Positions 8,827 to 17,325 of a stretch of 46,147 nt of DNA are shown here, one piece after another. The notes beneath the pieces were generated by a model. It ran no database searches. It saw only the letters and a list, made by a program, of their open reading frames with translations, and was not told where the DNA came from. The translations under genes were made by a program, and so were the position numbers. The stretch is from Candidatus Cryptobacteroides faecihippi. Its GTDB lineage: Bacteria > Bacteroidota > Bacteroidia > Bacteroidales > UBA932. The stretch covers positions 1 through 46,147 of the forward strand of contig JAGHSC010000173.1 of the NCBI GenBank assembly GCA_018066065.1. The letters are read 5' to 3'. Position 1 is the first letter of the stretch. Each line of letters begins with the position of its first letter.

Positions 8827-9804
8827 TTAGATTATGCTGTTCTTTCTTGTCCATTCCACGATCTCTGGAACGTAGCCGAAGGCAAGTCCGGTGACCGTGT
8901 CTGCGCAACCGTAGTAGACGGCAAGCCGTCCGGTCTCCTCGTCGTGGAGGGCTGCGCATGGGAAGGTGACGTTCGGGACGTCGCCCGTGAGCTCGTAGAT
9001 CTCGCGCGGAGCCATGAGGTATGGACCGCTTCTGGCGAGAACCTTCCAAGGCTGCTCAAGGTCGAGAAGGGCTGAGCCGAATGAATAGACATAGCCGTTG
9101 CATGAGTGGAGAACTCCATGGAACAGGAGCAGCCAGCCGTCCTTGGTCTCGATCGGGATCGGACCTGCGCCAACTTTCATGCACTGCCATGCGCTGACTT
9201 CGAAAGGAGCCGGAGCCATGACGTGGCGGTGGTGTCCCCAGTACTCGAAATCAGGTGATTCAGAGTAGAATATGTCTCCGAATGCGGTGTGTCCCGTGTC
9301 GCTTGGACGGGAGAGCATCGCGAACTTTCCGTTGATCTTCCTAGGGAAGAGGACTCCGTTGCGGTTGTAGGGCAGGAAGGCGTTCTCGAGCTGGTGGAAG
9401 ACTTCGAAGTCGGTAGTCCATGCTGCGCCGATGGTCGGACCGTGGTAGCCGTTGCACCAGGTGACGTAGAATCTGTCCTCGATCCAGCAGACGCGTGGGT
9501 CGTAGCCATAGACCCATTCTCCCACTTCAGGGTCTGCTCCTTCAAGCCTGATGTCCTCCTCGTTGATCTCCCAGTCGATTCCGTTGACCGAGAAGCCGAC
9601 GTGGAGCCTCATGCGGCGGTTGGTGTCGTCGCAGCGGAAAACTCCGGCGAAGTGGTACTTGCCCTTTTCGAAGGGGACTACTGCTGAGTTGAATATCGAG
9701 TTGGAAGTCGAGAGCAGGTCGCGCGGAATGATTGGATTTGCGGAGTATCTCCACAGAACATCCTTTGATCCTTCCCTTCTATCTTCCCATGGAATCGATG
9801 CCAT
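8827..9804 (-). CDS. GH130 beta-mannoside phosphorylase or hydrolase
   Basis: A 325-residue protein without a signal peptide, hence probably cytoplasmic. GH130 five-bladed propeller landmarks are present: NSIFNSAVVPFEKGKYHFAG near residue 35, the conserved YDPRV with the expected catalytic Asp at about residue 102, AGPIPIETKDGWLLLFHG, and the C-terminal YYGCADTVTGLAFG. Characterised members phosphorolyse beta-1,4-mannosyl-glucose or mannooligosaccharides, while others hydrolyse beta-1,2-mannosides; the sequence does not separate these. The start MASIPWED has an upstream AAGGAAA-like binding site and a promoter box. It is the first gene of an operon with a TonB receptor and an HMA protein, an odd combination for this family. 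Confidence 0.88.
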   Translation of the reverse strand: MASIPWEDRREGSKDVLWRYSANPIIPRDLLSTSNSIFNSAVVPFEKGKYHFAGVFRCDDTNRRMRLHVGFSVNGIDWEINEEDIRLEGADPEVGEWVYGYDPRVCWIEDRFYVTWCNGYHGPTIGAAWTTDFEVFHQLENAFLPYNRNGVLFPRKINGKFAMLSRPSDTGHTAFGDIFYSESPDFEYWGHHRHVMAPAPFEVSAWQCMKVGAGPIPIETKDGWLLLFHGVLHSCNGYVYSFGSALLDLEQPWKVLARSGPYLMAPREIYELTGDVPNVTFPCAALHDEETGRLAVYYGCADTVTGLAFGYVPEIVEWTRKNSII

Positions 9805-9831
9805 TTTCCTTTCTTTTTAAAAAGTAACCTG

Positions 9832-9839
9832 CAAATATA
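9832..9839 (-). promoter_or_regulatory. -7 promoter box of the GH130-TonB receptor-HMA operon
   Basis: On the minus strand this reads TATATTTG, an exact TAnnTTTG match, 27 bases upstream of the ATG at 9804. The intervening leader contains an A/G-rich ribosome-binding region. No convincing -33 TTTG is present. Confidence 0.6.
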
Positions 9840-9905
9840 GTTCTTTATTTCGATTTCAGGATGGTTCGTTGCTGCCATAATTGCGGTTGCGCATGGCTCT
9901 TGATT

Positions 9906-9936
9906 TTGAAAAACGGGCGGAATTGACTAACTTTAG
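9906..9936 (+). promoter_or_regulatory. Promoter of the GH28 operon (-33 and -7)
   Basis: TTTG at 9906-9909 is followed after 19 bases by TAACTTTA at 9929-9936. Both positions and the spacing fit the Bacteroidota sigma consensus (TTTG, 19-21 bases, TAnnTTTG), with one mismatch in the last base of the -7 box. The ATG of the first GH28 gene is 25 bases downstream. This is the most complete promoter in the window. Confidence 0.65.
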
Positions 9937-9961
9937 ATGCTAAATCACAACATTCTGATTC

Positions 9962-11473
9962 ATGAAGAGATTCATTTCCATTGTCCTCGCCATGGCGGCT
10001 GCGTTGCAGCTTGTCTCGGCCAAGGACTACCTGGTCACGGATTTCGGCGCAAAGGCTGACGGCGTGACCTTGAATTCGGCCTACATTCAGGCAGCCATCG
10101 ACTATGTCTCCGGGAATGGAGGAGGAAGGCTGGTGTTCACTCCGGGAAACTATGTTACCGGAACCGTCTATCTCAAGTCCGGTGTTACCCTGCATCTTGA
10201 AGCCGGCGCATCCCTTCTCGGCTCATCGAATCCATGGGATTTCGTGAAGGATCCCTACATCAACTGGACGTCGATGATCTTTGCCCTGAAGCAGGACAAC
10301 ATCGGCATCAGTGGTGAAGGTACGATCGATGGACGCGGATTCATCGTTGCGAACAGGCTCGTCGAGTACATCCACCGCGGCCTTTTCGAGGATCAGCTCA
10401 AGCTGGACCGTCCCTATGAGGCCAACCGTCCTCAGAACATCTACTTCCGTGAGTGCTCCAACGTCAAGGTGACTGGGATCACACTGAAGGATCCGGGAAG
10501 CTGGAACCAGACCTATGATCAGTGTCACAATGTCTATGTCGAGGGTCTGACCGTCGACAGCAAGTCCTACTGGAACAATGATGGCATCGACATCGTGGAC
10601 TGCGAGGATGTCATCATCAGGAACTGCTTCATCGATGCTGCCGACGATGTCTATTGCTTCAGGTCGCATTCCGCCGACCACATGTGCAGGAACGTCCTGC
10701 TCGAGAACTGTGTGGGACGCTCCAGCGCCAACGGTGTCAAGTTCGGTACTGTCTCCAAGGGTGGCTTCAAGAACTTTACAATCCGCAACATTACGATGTA
10801 TGACACCTACCGCAGCGCGATAACGTTCGCTGCTGTCGACGGGGCAGAGATCGAGGATATCCTTGTGGATGGCGTGAGAAGCCTTCACACAGGCAACGTC
10901 GTCTTCCTCAGGATGGGAGAGCGATGGAACACGGTCACTCCGAAGGATGGAAGGGAGCCATACCGCAAGAAGCCATACATGAAGAATGTCGTCATCAGGA
11001 ACGTCTATGCCGAAGTCCCTCTCGACAAGCCGGATGCCGGCTACAACTATGAGGGTCCGATCGAGGACCTTCCGAGGAACATCTCTCCTGCGATCATCGT
11101 CGCCGGCATCCCTCAGTACAGGATGGAGGGCATCACCCTCGAGAACTTCGAGATCGTGATGCCGGGCGGCAGCAATCCGCTCTATGCCTTCAGGGGCACG
11201 TCTCCGGAGGATCTTGACGGCATCGACGAGATGATCTCGTACTATCCGGAATTCTCTCAGTGGAAAGAACTTCCGGCATGGGGAGCCTACCTCAGGCATG
11301 CGGATGGCGTCACCCTGCGCAACATCAAGTTCAAGGCTCTGGCACCTGAGTACCGTCCGGCCATCGTGGCCGACGATGTCGATGGCCTCTCTCTCGAGAA
11401 TGTCTCCTGCGACGAGCCTGGGCAGGATGCCAAGAAGCAGACCGTTACCTACAAGACCACAACCAAGGAATAA
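9962..11473 (+). CDS. GH28-family polygalacturonase-like enzyme
   Basis: A 503-residue secreted protein (signal peptide MKRFISIVLAMAAALQLVSA). It opens with a pectate-lyase-3-type start (FGAKADGVTLNSAYIQAAID) and continues as a right-handed parallel beta-helix. The GH28 acid cluster is present as NNDGIDIVDC (Asp207, Asp210) and AADDVYCF (Asp228, Asp229). The usual Gly-His-Gly and Arg-Ile-Lys motifs are not seen; the equivalent stretch reads SSANGVKFGT. It therefore belongs to a divergent GH28 subgroup, probably acting on galacturonic-acid or related pectic linkages. It heads an operon of three related genes, with 13 bases to the next start. Confidence 0.85.
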   Translation: MKRFISIVLAMAAALQLVSAKDYLVTDFGAKADGVTLNSAYIQAAIDYVSGNGGGRLVFTPGNYVTGTVYLKSGVTLHLEAGASLLGSSNPWDFVKDPYINWTSMIFALKQDNIGISGEGTIDGRGFIVANRLVEYIHRGLFEDQLKLDRPYEANRPQNIYFRECSNVKVTGITLKDPGSWNQTYDQCHNVYVEGLTVDSKSYWNNDGIDIVDCEDVIIRNCFIDAADDVYCFRSHSADHMCRNVLLENCVGRSSANGVKFGTVSKGGFKNFTIRNITMYDTYRSAITFAAVDGAEIEDILVDGVRSLHTGNVVFLRMGERWNTVTPKDGREPYRKKPYMKNVVIRNVYAEVPLDKPDAGYNYEGPIEDLPRNISPAIIVAGIPQYRMEGITLENFEIVMPGGSNPLYAFRGTSPEDLDGIDEMISYYPEFSQWKELPAWGAYLRHADGVTLRNIKFKALAPEYRPAIVADDVDGLSLENVSCDEPGQDAKKQTVTYKTTTKE

Positions 11474-11486
11474 GAAAGAACAGGAT

Positions 11487-11999
11487 ATGAAAAGAACAAT
11501 CATCACAGCCCTGCTTGCCTTGCTGGCATTCCAGTGCTTCGCACAGCAGGAGTACAAGGCCACGCTCTTCGGGATAAGGAGCGACGGCGTTACCGACAAC
11601 ACGTCCAGCATACAGCGCGCTGTCGACTTCATCAGCGAGAAGGGAGGCGGCAAGCTTGTCTTCTATGTGGGACGCTACCTTACCGGGGCCGTCGAGCTCA
11701 AGGACAATGTGACGATAGACCTGCGTGAAGCCGCCGTGCTTGTCGGCGCCACAAGCGTCTATCCTTACAAGGGTGCGCCTGCCCTTGTCTGGGCGAAGGA
11801 TGCCCGGAATGTGGGCCTCATCGGAAAGGGTGTGGTCGAGGGACGCCATGCTGCCCTTGCCGCCAGCATCGAGGATCAGAAGGCGAAGGGGCATATCCCT
11901 GCCTCGGTCTCAGTGCCTTCACTCGTCTCCTTCGAGGGATGCGAGGGAGCTGTCCTCGGGGATGAGGTGAAGCTGATCGAGAACATCGTTACAAAATAG
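11487..11999 (+). CDS. Short GH28-like protein lacking the catalytic region
   Basis: A 170-residue exported protein (signal peptide MKRTIITALLALLAFQCFA) lying between two full-length GH28 genes. Residues 21-125 align closely with the N-terminus of the following gene: FGIRSDGVTDNTSSIQRAVD, FISEKGGGKLVFYVGRYLTG and LKDNVTIDL. The similarity fades after about residue 150 and the protein stops before the Asp motifs that define GH28, so it cannot be an active glycosidase of this type. The stop is clean, a leader-like sequence follows, and the next gene starts 9 bases later, so no decayed catalytic remnant is present. It may be a binding or chaperone-like beta-helix cap, or a truncated duplicate kept in frame. 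The frame extends upstream into the previous gene, but the ATG at 11487 fits the signal peptide. Confidence 0.78.
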   Translation: MKRTIITALLALLAFQCFAQQEYKATLFGIRSDGVTDNTSSIQRAVDFISEKGGGKLVFYVGRYLTGAVELKDNVTIDLREAAVLVGATSVYPYKGAPALVWAKDARNVGLIGKGVVEGRHAALAASIEDQKAKGHIPASVSVPSLVSFEGCEGAVLGDEVKLIENIVTK

Positions 12000-12008
12000 G
12001 TAGACATC

Positions 12009-13466
12009 ATGAAGAAGACCATAACCATACTGCTGTGCATCTTTTCCGTGATGCAGCTTTCCGCCAGGGACTACTATGCTTCCGCCTTCGGAATCAAGTC
12101 GAACGGAACCACCATGAACACCAACTCCATCCAGAAGGCTATCGACTTCATAAGCGAAGAGGGTGGAGGAAAGCTCATATTCAAAGTCGGTCGCTATCTG
12201 ACAGGTACCATCCAGCTCAAGGACAATGTCACCATCGAGCTTGGGGAGGGCGCCGTCCTAGTCGGCTCCACCAATCCTTATGACTACAGGAGGGATGGGG
12301 ATGCCTTCGCGCTTGTCTATGCCAACGGGGCTGAGAATGTCGGTGTCGTCGGACTCGGCGTCATCGATGGACAGGGCCGTGAGGTTGCGAACAATTTCCT
12401 TTCGCAGATCGCCAATGGCTTCATAAAGGACAACCTTGGCCTCGGAAGGCCTGCGGACCGTCCTCACCTTGTCTATCTCTGCAAGTCAAGGAATGTGACC
12501 CTCAAGGGCATCAACCTGAGGAATTCCGCTTTCTGGACCTGCACCAGCGACAGGTGCGAGAACCTTCTCATCGAGGGCGTCACGGTGGACAGCCGTGCTT
12601 TCTGGAACAATGATGGACTGGACATCGTGGATTGCAAGAATGCGTTGATCCACAAGTGCTTCGTCAATTCTGCGGATGATGGCATCTGTCTCAAGTCGCA
12701 CCATGCCGATGTCTGCAACGACAATGTCACCGTACGCGACAACGTGATCACTTCAAGCGCCAGCGCCATCAAGTTCGGTACGTTCGGTGTAGGTGGCTTC
12801 AAGGACATCAAGATCATCAACAACACCGTCTACGACACTTTCCGCTCTGCAATCGCGATCGAGTCTGTGGATGGTGGCTTTGTCAAGGATGTCCTGGTCG
12901 ACAGCCTGAAGTCCCTGAACACTGCAAATGCAATCTTCCTCATCATCGGCCAGAGAAGGGGAAGCAAGCCTAGCACCCTGGAGAATGTTACGATCCGTAA
13001 TGTCTACGCCGAAATCTCATCCACGAAGCCTGATTATGGTCTCGACTATGAAGGCCCTACCATGGAGGATGAGCCTCGCAACATCTGCCCTTGTGCCATT
13101 GTCGGTCTCGAGGGCCAGAGGGTTCATGGTGTCAGGGTCGAGAATGACGAGCTGAAGTTCCCTGGTGGAGGTGACCCGACCTATGCCAAGGTTGGTGTCA
13201 AGGAGCTTGACAAGGTTCCGGAGATGCCGACGGCCTACCCGGAATTCTCTCAGTTCAAGGAACTTCCGGCTTGGGGTTTCTTTATCCGTCATGCTGAGGG
13301 GGTCGTCTTTGAGAATGTCAGGATGACTGCTGCAAATGCCGATTACAGGCCTGCTGTTGTCCTTGATGACGTTCATGGCTCGACCTTCAGGAGTGTCAAG
13401 GCGGTTTCTCCAAAGTCAAAGGGTACCTACTTCGTGAGCCCGTCCTGCACGTCCATCAGGAAGTAG
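12009..13466 (+). CDS. GH28-family polygalacturonase-like enzyme
   Basis: A 485-residue secreted protein (signal peptide MKKTITILLCIFSVMQLSA). It has the same layout as the first GH28 gene of the operon: N-terminal FGIKSNGTTMNTNSIQKAID, then a beta-helix with NNDGLDIVDC (Asp202, Asp205) and SADDGICLKSH (Asp223, Asp224). The second motif is closer to the classical GDDC-[IV]-x-[LI]-K than in the first gene. The downstream stretch SSASAIKFGTFGVGGFKD again replaces the canonical His motif. C-terminal segments (YPEFSQFKELPAWG) match the first gene nearly word for word, so the two are paralogues. It is the last gene before a terminator hairpin. Confidence 0.87.
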   Translation: MKKTITILLCIFSVMQLSARDYYASAFGIKSNGTTMNTNSIQKAIDFISEEGGGKLIFKVGRYLTGTIQLKDNVTIELGEGAVLVGSTNPYDYRRDGDAFALVYANGAENVGVVGLGVIDGQGREVANNFLSQIANGFIKDNLGLGRPADRPHLVYLCKSRNVTLKGINLRNSAFWTCTSDRCENLLIEGVTVDSRAFWNNDGLDIVDCKNALIHKCFVNSADDGICLKSHHADVCNDNVTVRDNVITSSASAIKFGTFGVGGFKDIKIINNTVYDTFRSAIAIESVDGGFVKDVLVDSLKSLNTANAIFLIIGQRRGSKPSTLENVTIRNVYAEISSTKPDYGLDYEGPTMEDEPRNICPCAIVGLEGQRVHGVRVENDELKFPGGGDPTYAKVGVKELDKVPEMPTAYPEFSQFKELPAWGFFIRHAEGVVFENVRMTAANADYRPAVVLDDVHGSTFRSVKAVSPKSKGTYFVSPSCTSIRK

Positions 13467-13497
13467 CTTCCATCCCGTAGCTTTATTGTGTTTTAAT

Positions 13498-13539
13498 ACA
13501 GCGGACTTCCTTTTTGGTAGTCTGCTGTAACTTTTTTTT
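13498..13539 (+). terminator. Intrinsic terminator after the GH28 operon
   Basis: ACAGCGGACT (13498-13507) pairs with AGTCTGCTGT (13519-13528) in a 10-bp stem with one G-U pair and an 11-base loop. A run of eight T residues ends at 13539. This separates the GH28 operon from the racemase-SusCD set downstream. Confidence 0.85.
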
Positions 13540-13583
13540 GTAATTATTACTTGCATTTTCTTGCAGGGGAGTTGAAAAATCGC

Positions 13584-13591
13584 TATTTTTC
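13584..13591 (+). promoter_or_regulatory. Possible -7 box for the racemase-SusCD set
   Basis: TATTTTTC differs from TAnnTTTG only in the last base. A TTTCTTG at 13557-13563 lies about 20 bases upstream as a possible -33 element. The racemase ATG is 29 bases downstream. The AT-rich stretch 13600-13610 is an alternative, so the placement is tentative. Confidence 0.35.
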
Positions 13592-13620
13592 GTGTTGGTT
13601 TAAAATTTTAGTAGTGTAAG

Positions 13621-14322
13621 ATGAAAAACAATGGACTGACATTGGGCGTCCTGGGTGGAATGGGCCCGGCTGCAACTGCGGAGTTTCAGCGTATCCTTGC
13701 CACCAAGGCACCTGCTGACGTTGATCAGGAGCATCCGAGGATGATTGTCTATTCACACACAATCACTCCGGACAGGACAACTTTCCTCTTGGGCAAGGGA
13801 CCCGATCCCGAGCCGTATCTGCTTGACGGTCTGAAGACCTTGATTGGCTGGGGTGCCGACCGCCTTGTCGTCACCTGCAACACTGCTCACTTCTTCATCG
13901 ACAAGTTCCGTGACCAGATCGACAGGCCGATCATCCACATCATCGATGAGACCATCAGGACTTGCCAGGAGCGTTCACCGCAGGGCGCATGGCTCACTGC
14001 CACGCTCGGAACCATGAACACCGGCATCTACCAGAAGCATGCAAAGGACAGTGGCTATGAGTTCCTCATCCCTACCAAGGAGATGCAGGAAACCATCCAT
14101 GACATCACCGACCAGGTGAAGGGCGGTCTCTATGATGTGGCCGGAAAGCGGTTCCGTGAGGTCTGTGAGGAGCTCTGGTCAATCCGCAAGGTTCCGATTG
14201 TTGGCGCATGTACCGAGATTCCGATCGCCTACCAGCACACAGGACTTCCGGCAGAGATGGCGATCTCTTCGCTTGAGGCCCTCGCGGACGGGTGCATAAG
14301 AGAACTTTACAAGCCTCTGTAG
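13621..14322 (+). CDS. Aspartate/glutamate racemase family protein
   Basis: A 233-residue cytoplasmic enzyme of the Asp/Glu racemase family, which interconverts L- and D-aspartate or glutamate by a two-cysteine, cofactor-free mechanism. The N-terminal LGVLGGMGPAATAEF is the typical YgeA/RacX-type start. Both catalytic cysteines are visible: Cys86 in VTCNTAHFF and Cys197 in GACTEIP. The length is normal for the family. It precedes susC by 57 bases on the same strand with no terminator between, so it may lead the SusCD transcription unit. With isoaspartyl dipeptidase and C4-dicarboxylate carriers nearby, D-Asp or D-Glu recycling is the likely role; exact substrate preference is not readable. 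Confidence 0.9.
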   Translation: MKNNGLTLGVLGGMGPAATAEFQRILATKAPADVDQEHPRMIVYSHTITPDRTTFLLGKGPDPEPYLLDGLKTLIGWGADRLVVTCNTAHFFIDKFRDQIDRPIIHIIDETIRTCQERSPQGAWLTATLGTMNTGIYQKHAKDSGYEFLIPTKEMQETIHDITDQVKGGLYDVAGKRFREVCEELWSIRKVPIVGACTEIPIAYQHTGLPAEMAISSLEALADGCIRELYKPL

Positions 14323-14379
14323 GCCCTGTTATCCGATTATCTGACAATAGTTTAATATAAAACCCTTAACAACCAGTTT

Positions 14380-17307
14380 ATGAAAATGCGTAAAGCACTG
14401 GCACTTTGTGCCTTGATGCTCCTGGGTACAATCTCGTCATGGGCACAGACCGTCACGGGAAAGGTTACCGATGCATCGACGGGTGAACCGCTGATCGGTG
14501 TGAGCATCGCAGTGAAGGGTACTTCCGTCGGAGTCTACACGGACATCGACGGAAACTACAGCATCCCTGCAAAGAGCGGGAATGTTCTCGCCTTCTACTT
14601 CATGGGCTTCAAGAATGTCGAAGTCACCGTCGAGAAATCCTCGAAGGTCGATGTCGCCATGGAGCCGGACAACACTTTCCTCAATGAGATTGTCGTCGTG
14701 GGTTATGGTACCCAGAAAAAGAGCGACATCACTGGAGCTGTGGCTTCAGTCGGCAAGGAGGTTCTTGAAGAAAGACCTGTACCGAACCTTATCTCTGCCC
14801 TCCAGGGCTCTGTCCCGGGACTCAAGGTTGAGCTTTACGGCTCAAACGCAGAAGGTTCCAACAACTCATCGGTCATCCGTGGAACGAACTCCATCAGTGC
14901 AAGCAACGCCCCGCTCATCATTCTCGACGGAGCGCCTTACTACAATTCATGGTCTGAGATCAATCCTGAGGACATCCAGAGCATCGAGGTCCTGAAGGAT
15001 GCTTCATCCACAGCGATCTATGGTGCACGTGGTGCCAACGGTGTCATCCTCATCACAACCAAGAAGGGAACCAGTGACAAGGCCAAGATCAACTACCATG
15101 GCAATGTTACGGTTGCAAACGTCTTCTCGCTTCCTGAGATGATGGACGGTGACACTTTCTACTACTACAAGAACAAGTACTACGGAACATTCACTGCAAC
15201 CGAGACCGAGTCATTCCTTTCAAAGAACTATGTGAACTGGGCAGACGAGGCTCTCCGCACTGCCGTCAGTACAACCCACAGCCTTTCCGTCAGCGGCAAG
15301 ACAAAGGTCAACAACTATTTTGCATCCCTGAACGTTGTCGACAACCAGGGTATCGCAAAGGGTGATGATTTCCAGAAGTATTCTGGCCGCATCAACTTCG
15401 AGCAGAAGGTTACCGACTGGGTTACGTTCGGAACCAGCACTCAGTTCAACTATGTCGACAGAGGCGGTGTCAGCGTCGAGTTCCTTGACTGCTACAAGAT
15501 GAACCCCCTTGCACAGGCTTACAATGAGGATGGATCCTACAGGCTCTACACTTGGGAAGGCGGAAGCAACGAGAACCCTCTCGCAGCCCTGAACACATTG
15601 AACAATGATGTCCGCAAGACCGTCATCACCAACAACTACCTCATCGTCACCTGCCCTGTCGAGGGTCTGAGCTACAAGCTCAACACCAACCTTACCTACG
15701 ACTCACGCCTTCAGCAGACCTATTATGGCCGCGACACTTACACCGGCACCCGCGTCAACGGTGAGATGACACTCTACAACGGCTACGCAAACAGGTGGCT
15801 CGTCGAGAACATCCTCAGCTACGAGCACTCTTTCGGCAAGCACAACATCTTCCTCACGGCACTCTACTCTGCGCAGCATGCCCAGACGATGTCCAACAGT
15901 CTCACGGCGACCGGCTTTGCCAACGATGTCCTTACCTACTGGGCACCTAACAAGGCAGAGTCACTTTCAGCCAGCTGCTCCGAGTCTTCAGAGAACCACA
16001 TCTCCCAGATGTTCCGTGCCAACTACAGCTACGATTCACGCTACCTCTTCACCGGAACGGTAAGACGTGACGGCTACTCTGCATTCGGTTCCGACACCAA
16101 GTACGGTGTCTTCCCTTCAGTCGCATTCGGATGGAACATCACCAACGAACCTTATGTCAAGGGAACCGGCTTCGGACGTCTGTTCAATGAACTCAAGCTT
16201 CGTCTCTCATGGGGTATGAACGGTAACGAGGCCATCGATGCCTACGCTACACTTCCTACCCTGAGCACAAGAAACTATCTTGAGGACGACTACCAGGCAG
16301 CCTACGGTTACTATCCTACAAAGCTTGAGTCTCCTCTCCTTGGATGGGAGACCACCAAGTCCTGGAACATAGGTCTTGACTACAGTATCCTGAAGGGCCG
16401 CATCAACGGTAGCATCGATGCATTCTCCGCCCATACCACAGACCTCCTCCTCGAGAAGACCATTCCTTCAATGAACGGTGCCACTTCGATCTGGGAGAAC
16501 CTCGGCGAGACAAAGAGCTCAGGAATCGAGTTCAGCATCAACTCTGTCAATGTGACCACCAAGGACTTCACATGGAGCACGAACTTCAACATCAGCAGCG
16601 CTCACACTGCACTTGTCGACGTCGGCCTCTATGACGAGGCAGGCAAGCCTATCGATGACATAGCATCAGGCTATTTCATCGGCTGGCCTACCAACTGCTA
16701 TTATGACTACACTTTCGACGGCATCTACCAGGTTGGAGACGAGACCCCTAAGGGCTGGGCTCCTGGCTATGTACGCTACAAGGACATCGAGCCAGACGGC
16801 GAGATCAATGTCAATGACAAGTCTGTCCTTGGTTCCCGTGAAGCCAAGTTCGATGCAGCGATGACCAACACCTTCAAGTGGAAGGGCCTCTCTCTCTCAT
16901 TCTACATGACCGGACGCTATGGTTCAATCTCTCCAGTCTACCTTCTCCACTCAGTGAACGAGACTTACATGATGAACCAGTACAACCGCCCTATGTGGAG
17001 CGAGACCAATCCTATCAATGAATATCCATCAGGAGAAAGGACTGGCGCCAGCAACCCTATGGGTATGAGGTGGTACAGAAGTGCCGACTTCCTCAAGCTC
17101 AAGGATGTCACTCTCGGCTACAGGATGCCGGACAAGGTTTCCGACTTCCTCCATGTCGACAGGCTTGAGTTCTATGCAAACCTCAAGAATGTCTACACCT
17201 GGACAGACTGGATCGGTCTCGACCCTGAGTTCGTGGGCTCCAACTCCCGTCAGTCAGCCTGCCCTCAGACAAGGCAGTACATCTTCGGTGTCAAACTTGG
17301 TTTCTAA
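14380..17307 (+). CDS. susC: SusC-like TonB-dependent transporter
   Basis: A 975-residue outer-membrane importer. It has a signal peptide (to WAQ, residue 23), a carboxypeptidase-regulatory-like domain (VTGKVTDASTGEPLIGVSIA, about 25-105) and the linker VVVGYGTQKKSDITGAV that starts the plug. The plug contains SALQGSVPGLKVE and VLKDASSTAIYGARGANGVI, and the barrel ends in QYIFGVKLGF, the usual C-terminal strand. With SusD, 18 bases downstream, it forms the pedal-bin importer for oligomers. No glycosidase, sensor or sigma/anti-sigma pair accompanies it. The adjoining genes are a racemase, a carrier and peptidases, which argues for a peptide-like rather than glycan cargo; that is inference. Confidence 0.96.
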   Translation: MKMRKALALCALMLLGTISSWAQTVTGKVTDASTGEPLIGVSIAVKGTSVGVYTDIDGNYSIPAKSGNVLAFYFMGFKNVEVTVEKSSKVDVAMEPDNTFLNEIVVVGYGTQKKSDITGAVASVGKEVLEERPVPNLISALQGSVPGLKVELYGSNAEGSNNSSVIRGTNSISASNAPLIILDGAPYYNSWSEINPEDIQSIEVLKDASSTAIYGARGANGVILITTKKGTSDKAKINYHGNVTVANVFSLPEMMDGDTFYYYKNKYYGTFTATETESFLSKNYVNWADEALRTAVSTTHSLSVSGKTKVNNYFASLNVVDNQGIAKGDDFQKYSGRINFEQKVTDWVTFGTSTQFNYVDRGGVSVEFLDCYKMNPLAQAYNEDGSYRLYTWEGGSNENPLAALNTLNNDVRKTVITNNYLIVTCPVEGLSYKLNTNLTYDSRLQQTYYGRDTYTGTRVNGEMTLYNGYANRWLVENILSYEHSFGKHNIFLTALYSAQHAQTMSNSLTATGFANDVLTYWAPNKAESLSASCSESSENHISQMFRANYSYDSRYLFTGTVRRDGYSAFGSDTKYGVFPSVAFGWNITNEPYVKGTGFGRLFNELKLRLSWGMNGNEAIDAYATLPTLSTRNYLEDDYQAAYGYYPTKLESPLLGWETTKSWNIGLDYSILKGRINGSIDAFSAHTTDLLLEKTIPSMNGATSIWENLGETKSSGIEFSINSVNVTTKDFTWSTNFNISSAHTALVDVGLYDEAGKPIDDIASGYFIGWPTNCYYDYTFDGIYQVGDETPKGWAPGYVRYKDIEPDGEINVNDKSVLGSREAKFDAAMTNTFKWKGLSLSFYMTGRYGSISPVYLLHSVNETYMMNQYNRPMWSETNPINEYPSGERTGASNPMGMRWYRSADFLKLKDVTLGYRMPDKVSDFLHVDRLEFYANLKNVYTWTDWIGLDPEFVGSNSRQSACPQTRQYIFGVKLGF

Positions 17308-17325
17308 AGACAGGAGGAAACAGAT

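Noticed and set aside
9814..9823. TTTTTAAAAA palindrome near the GH130 start
   Set aside because: A short AT palindrome in the leader without a stable stem; not a terminator or convincing operator.
10223..11653. 476-codon minus-strand open frame across the GH28 genes
   Set aside because: It shadows two real GH28 genes with signal peptides and catalytic motifs and has no family features of its own.
11960..12010. The short GH28 gene as a frameshifted full-length enzyme
   Set aside because: Only 9 bases separate its stop from the next complete GH28 gene, so no catalytic remnant exists in another frame.
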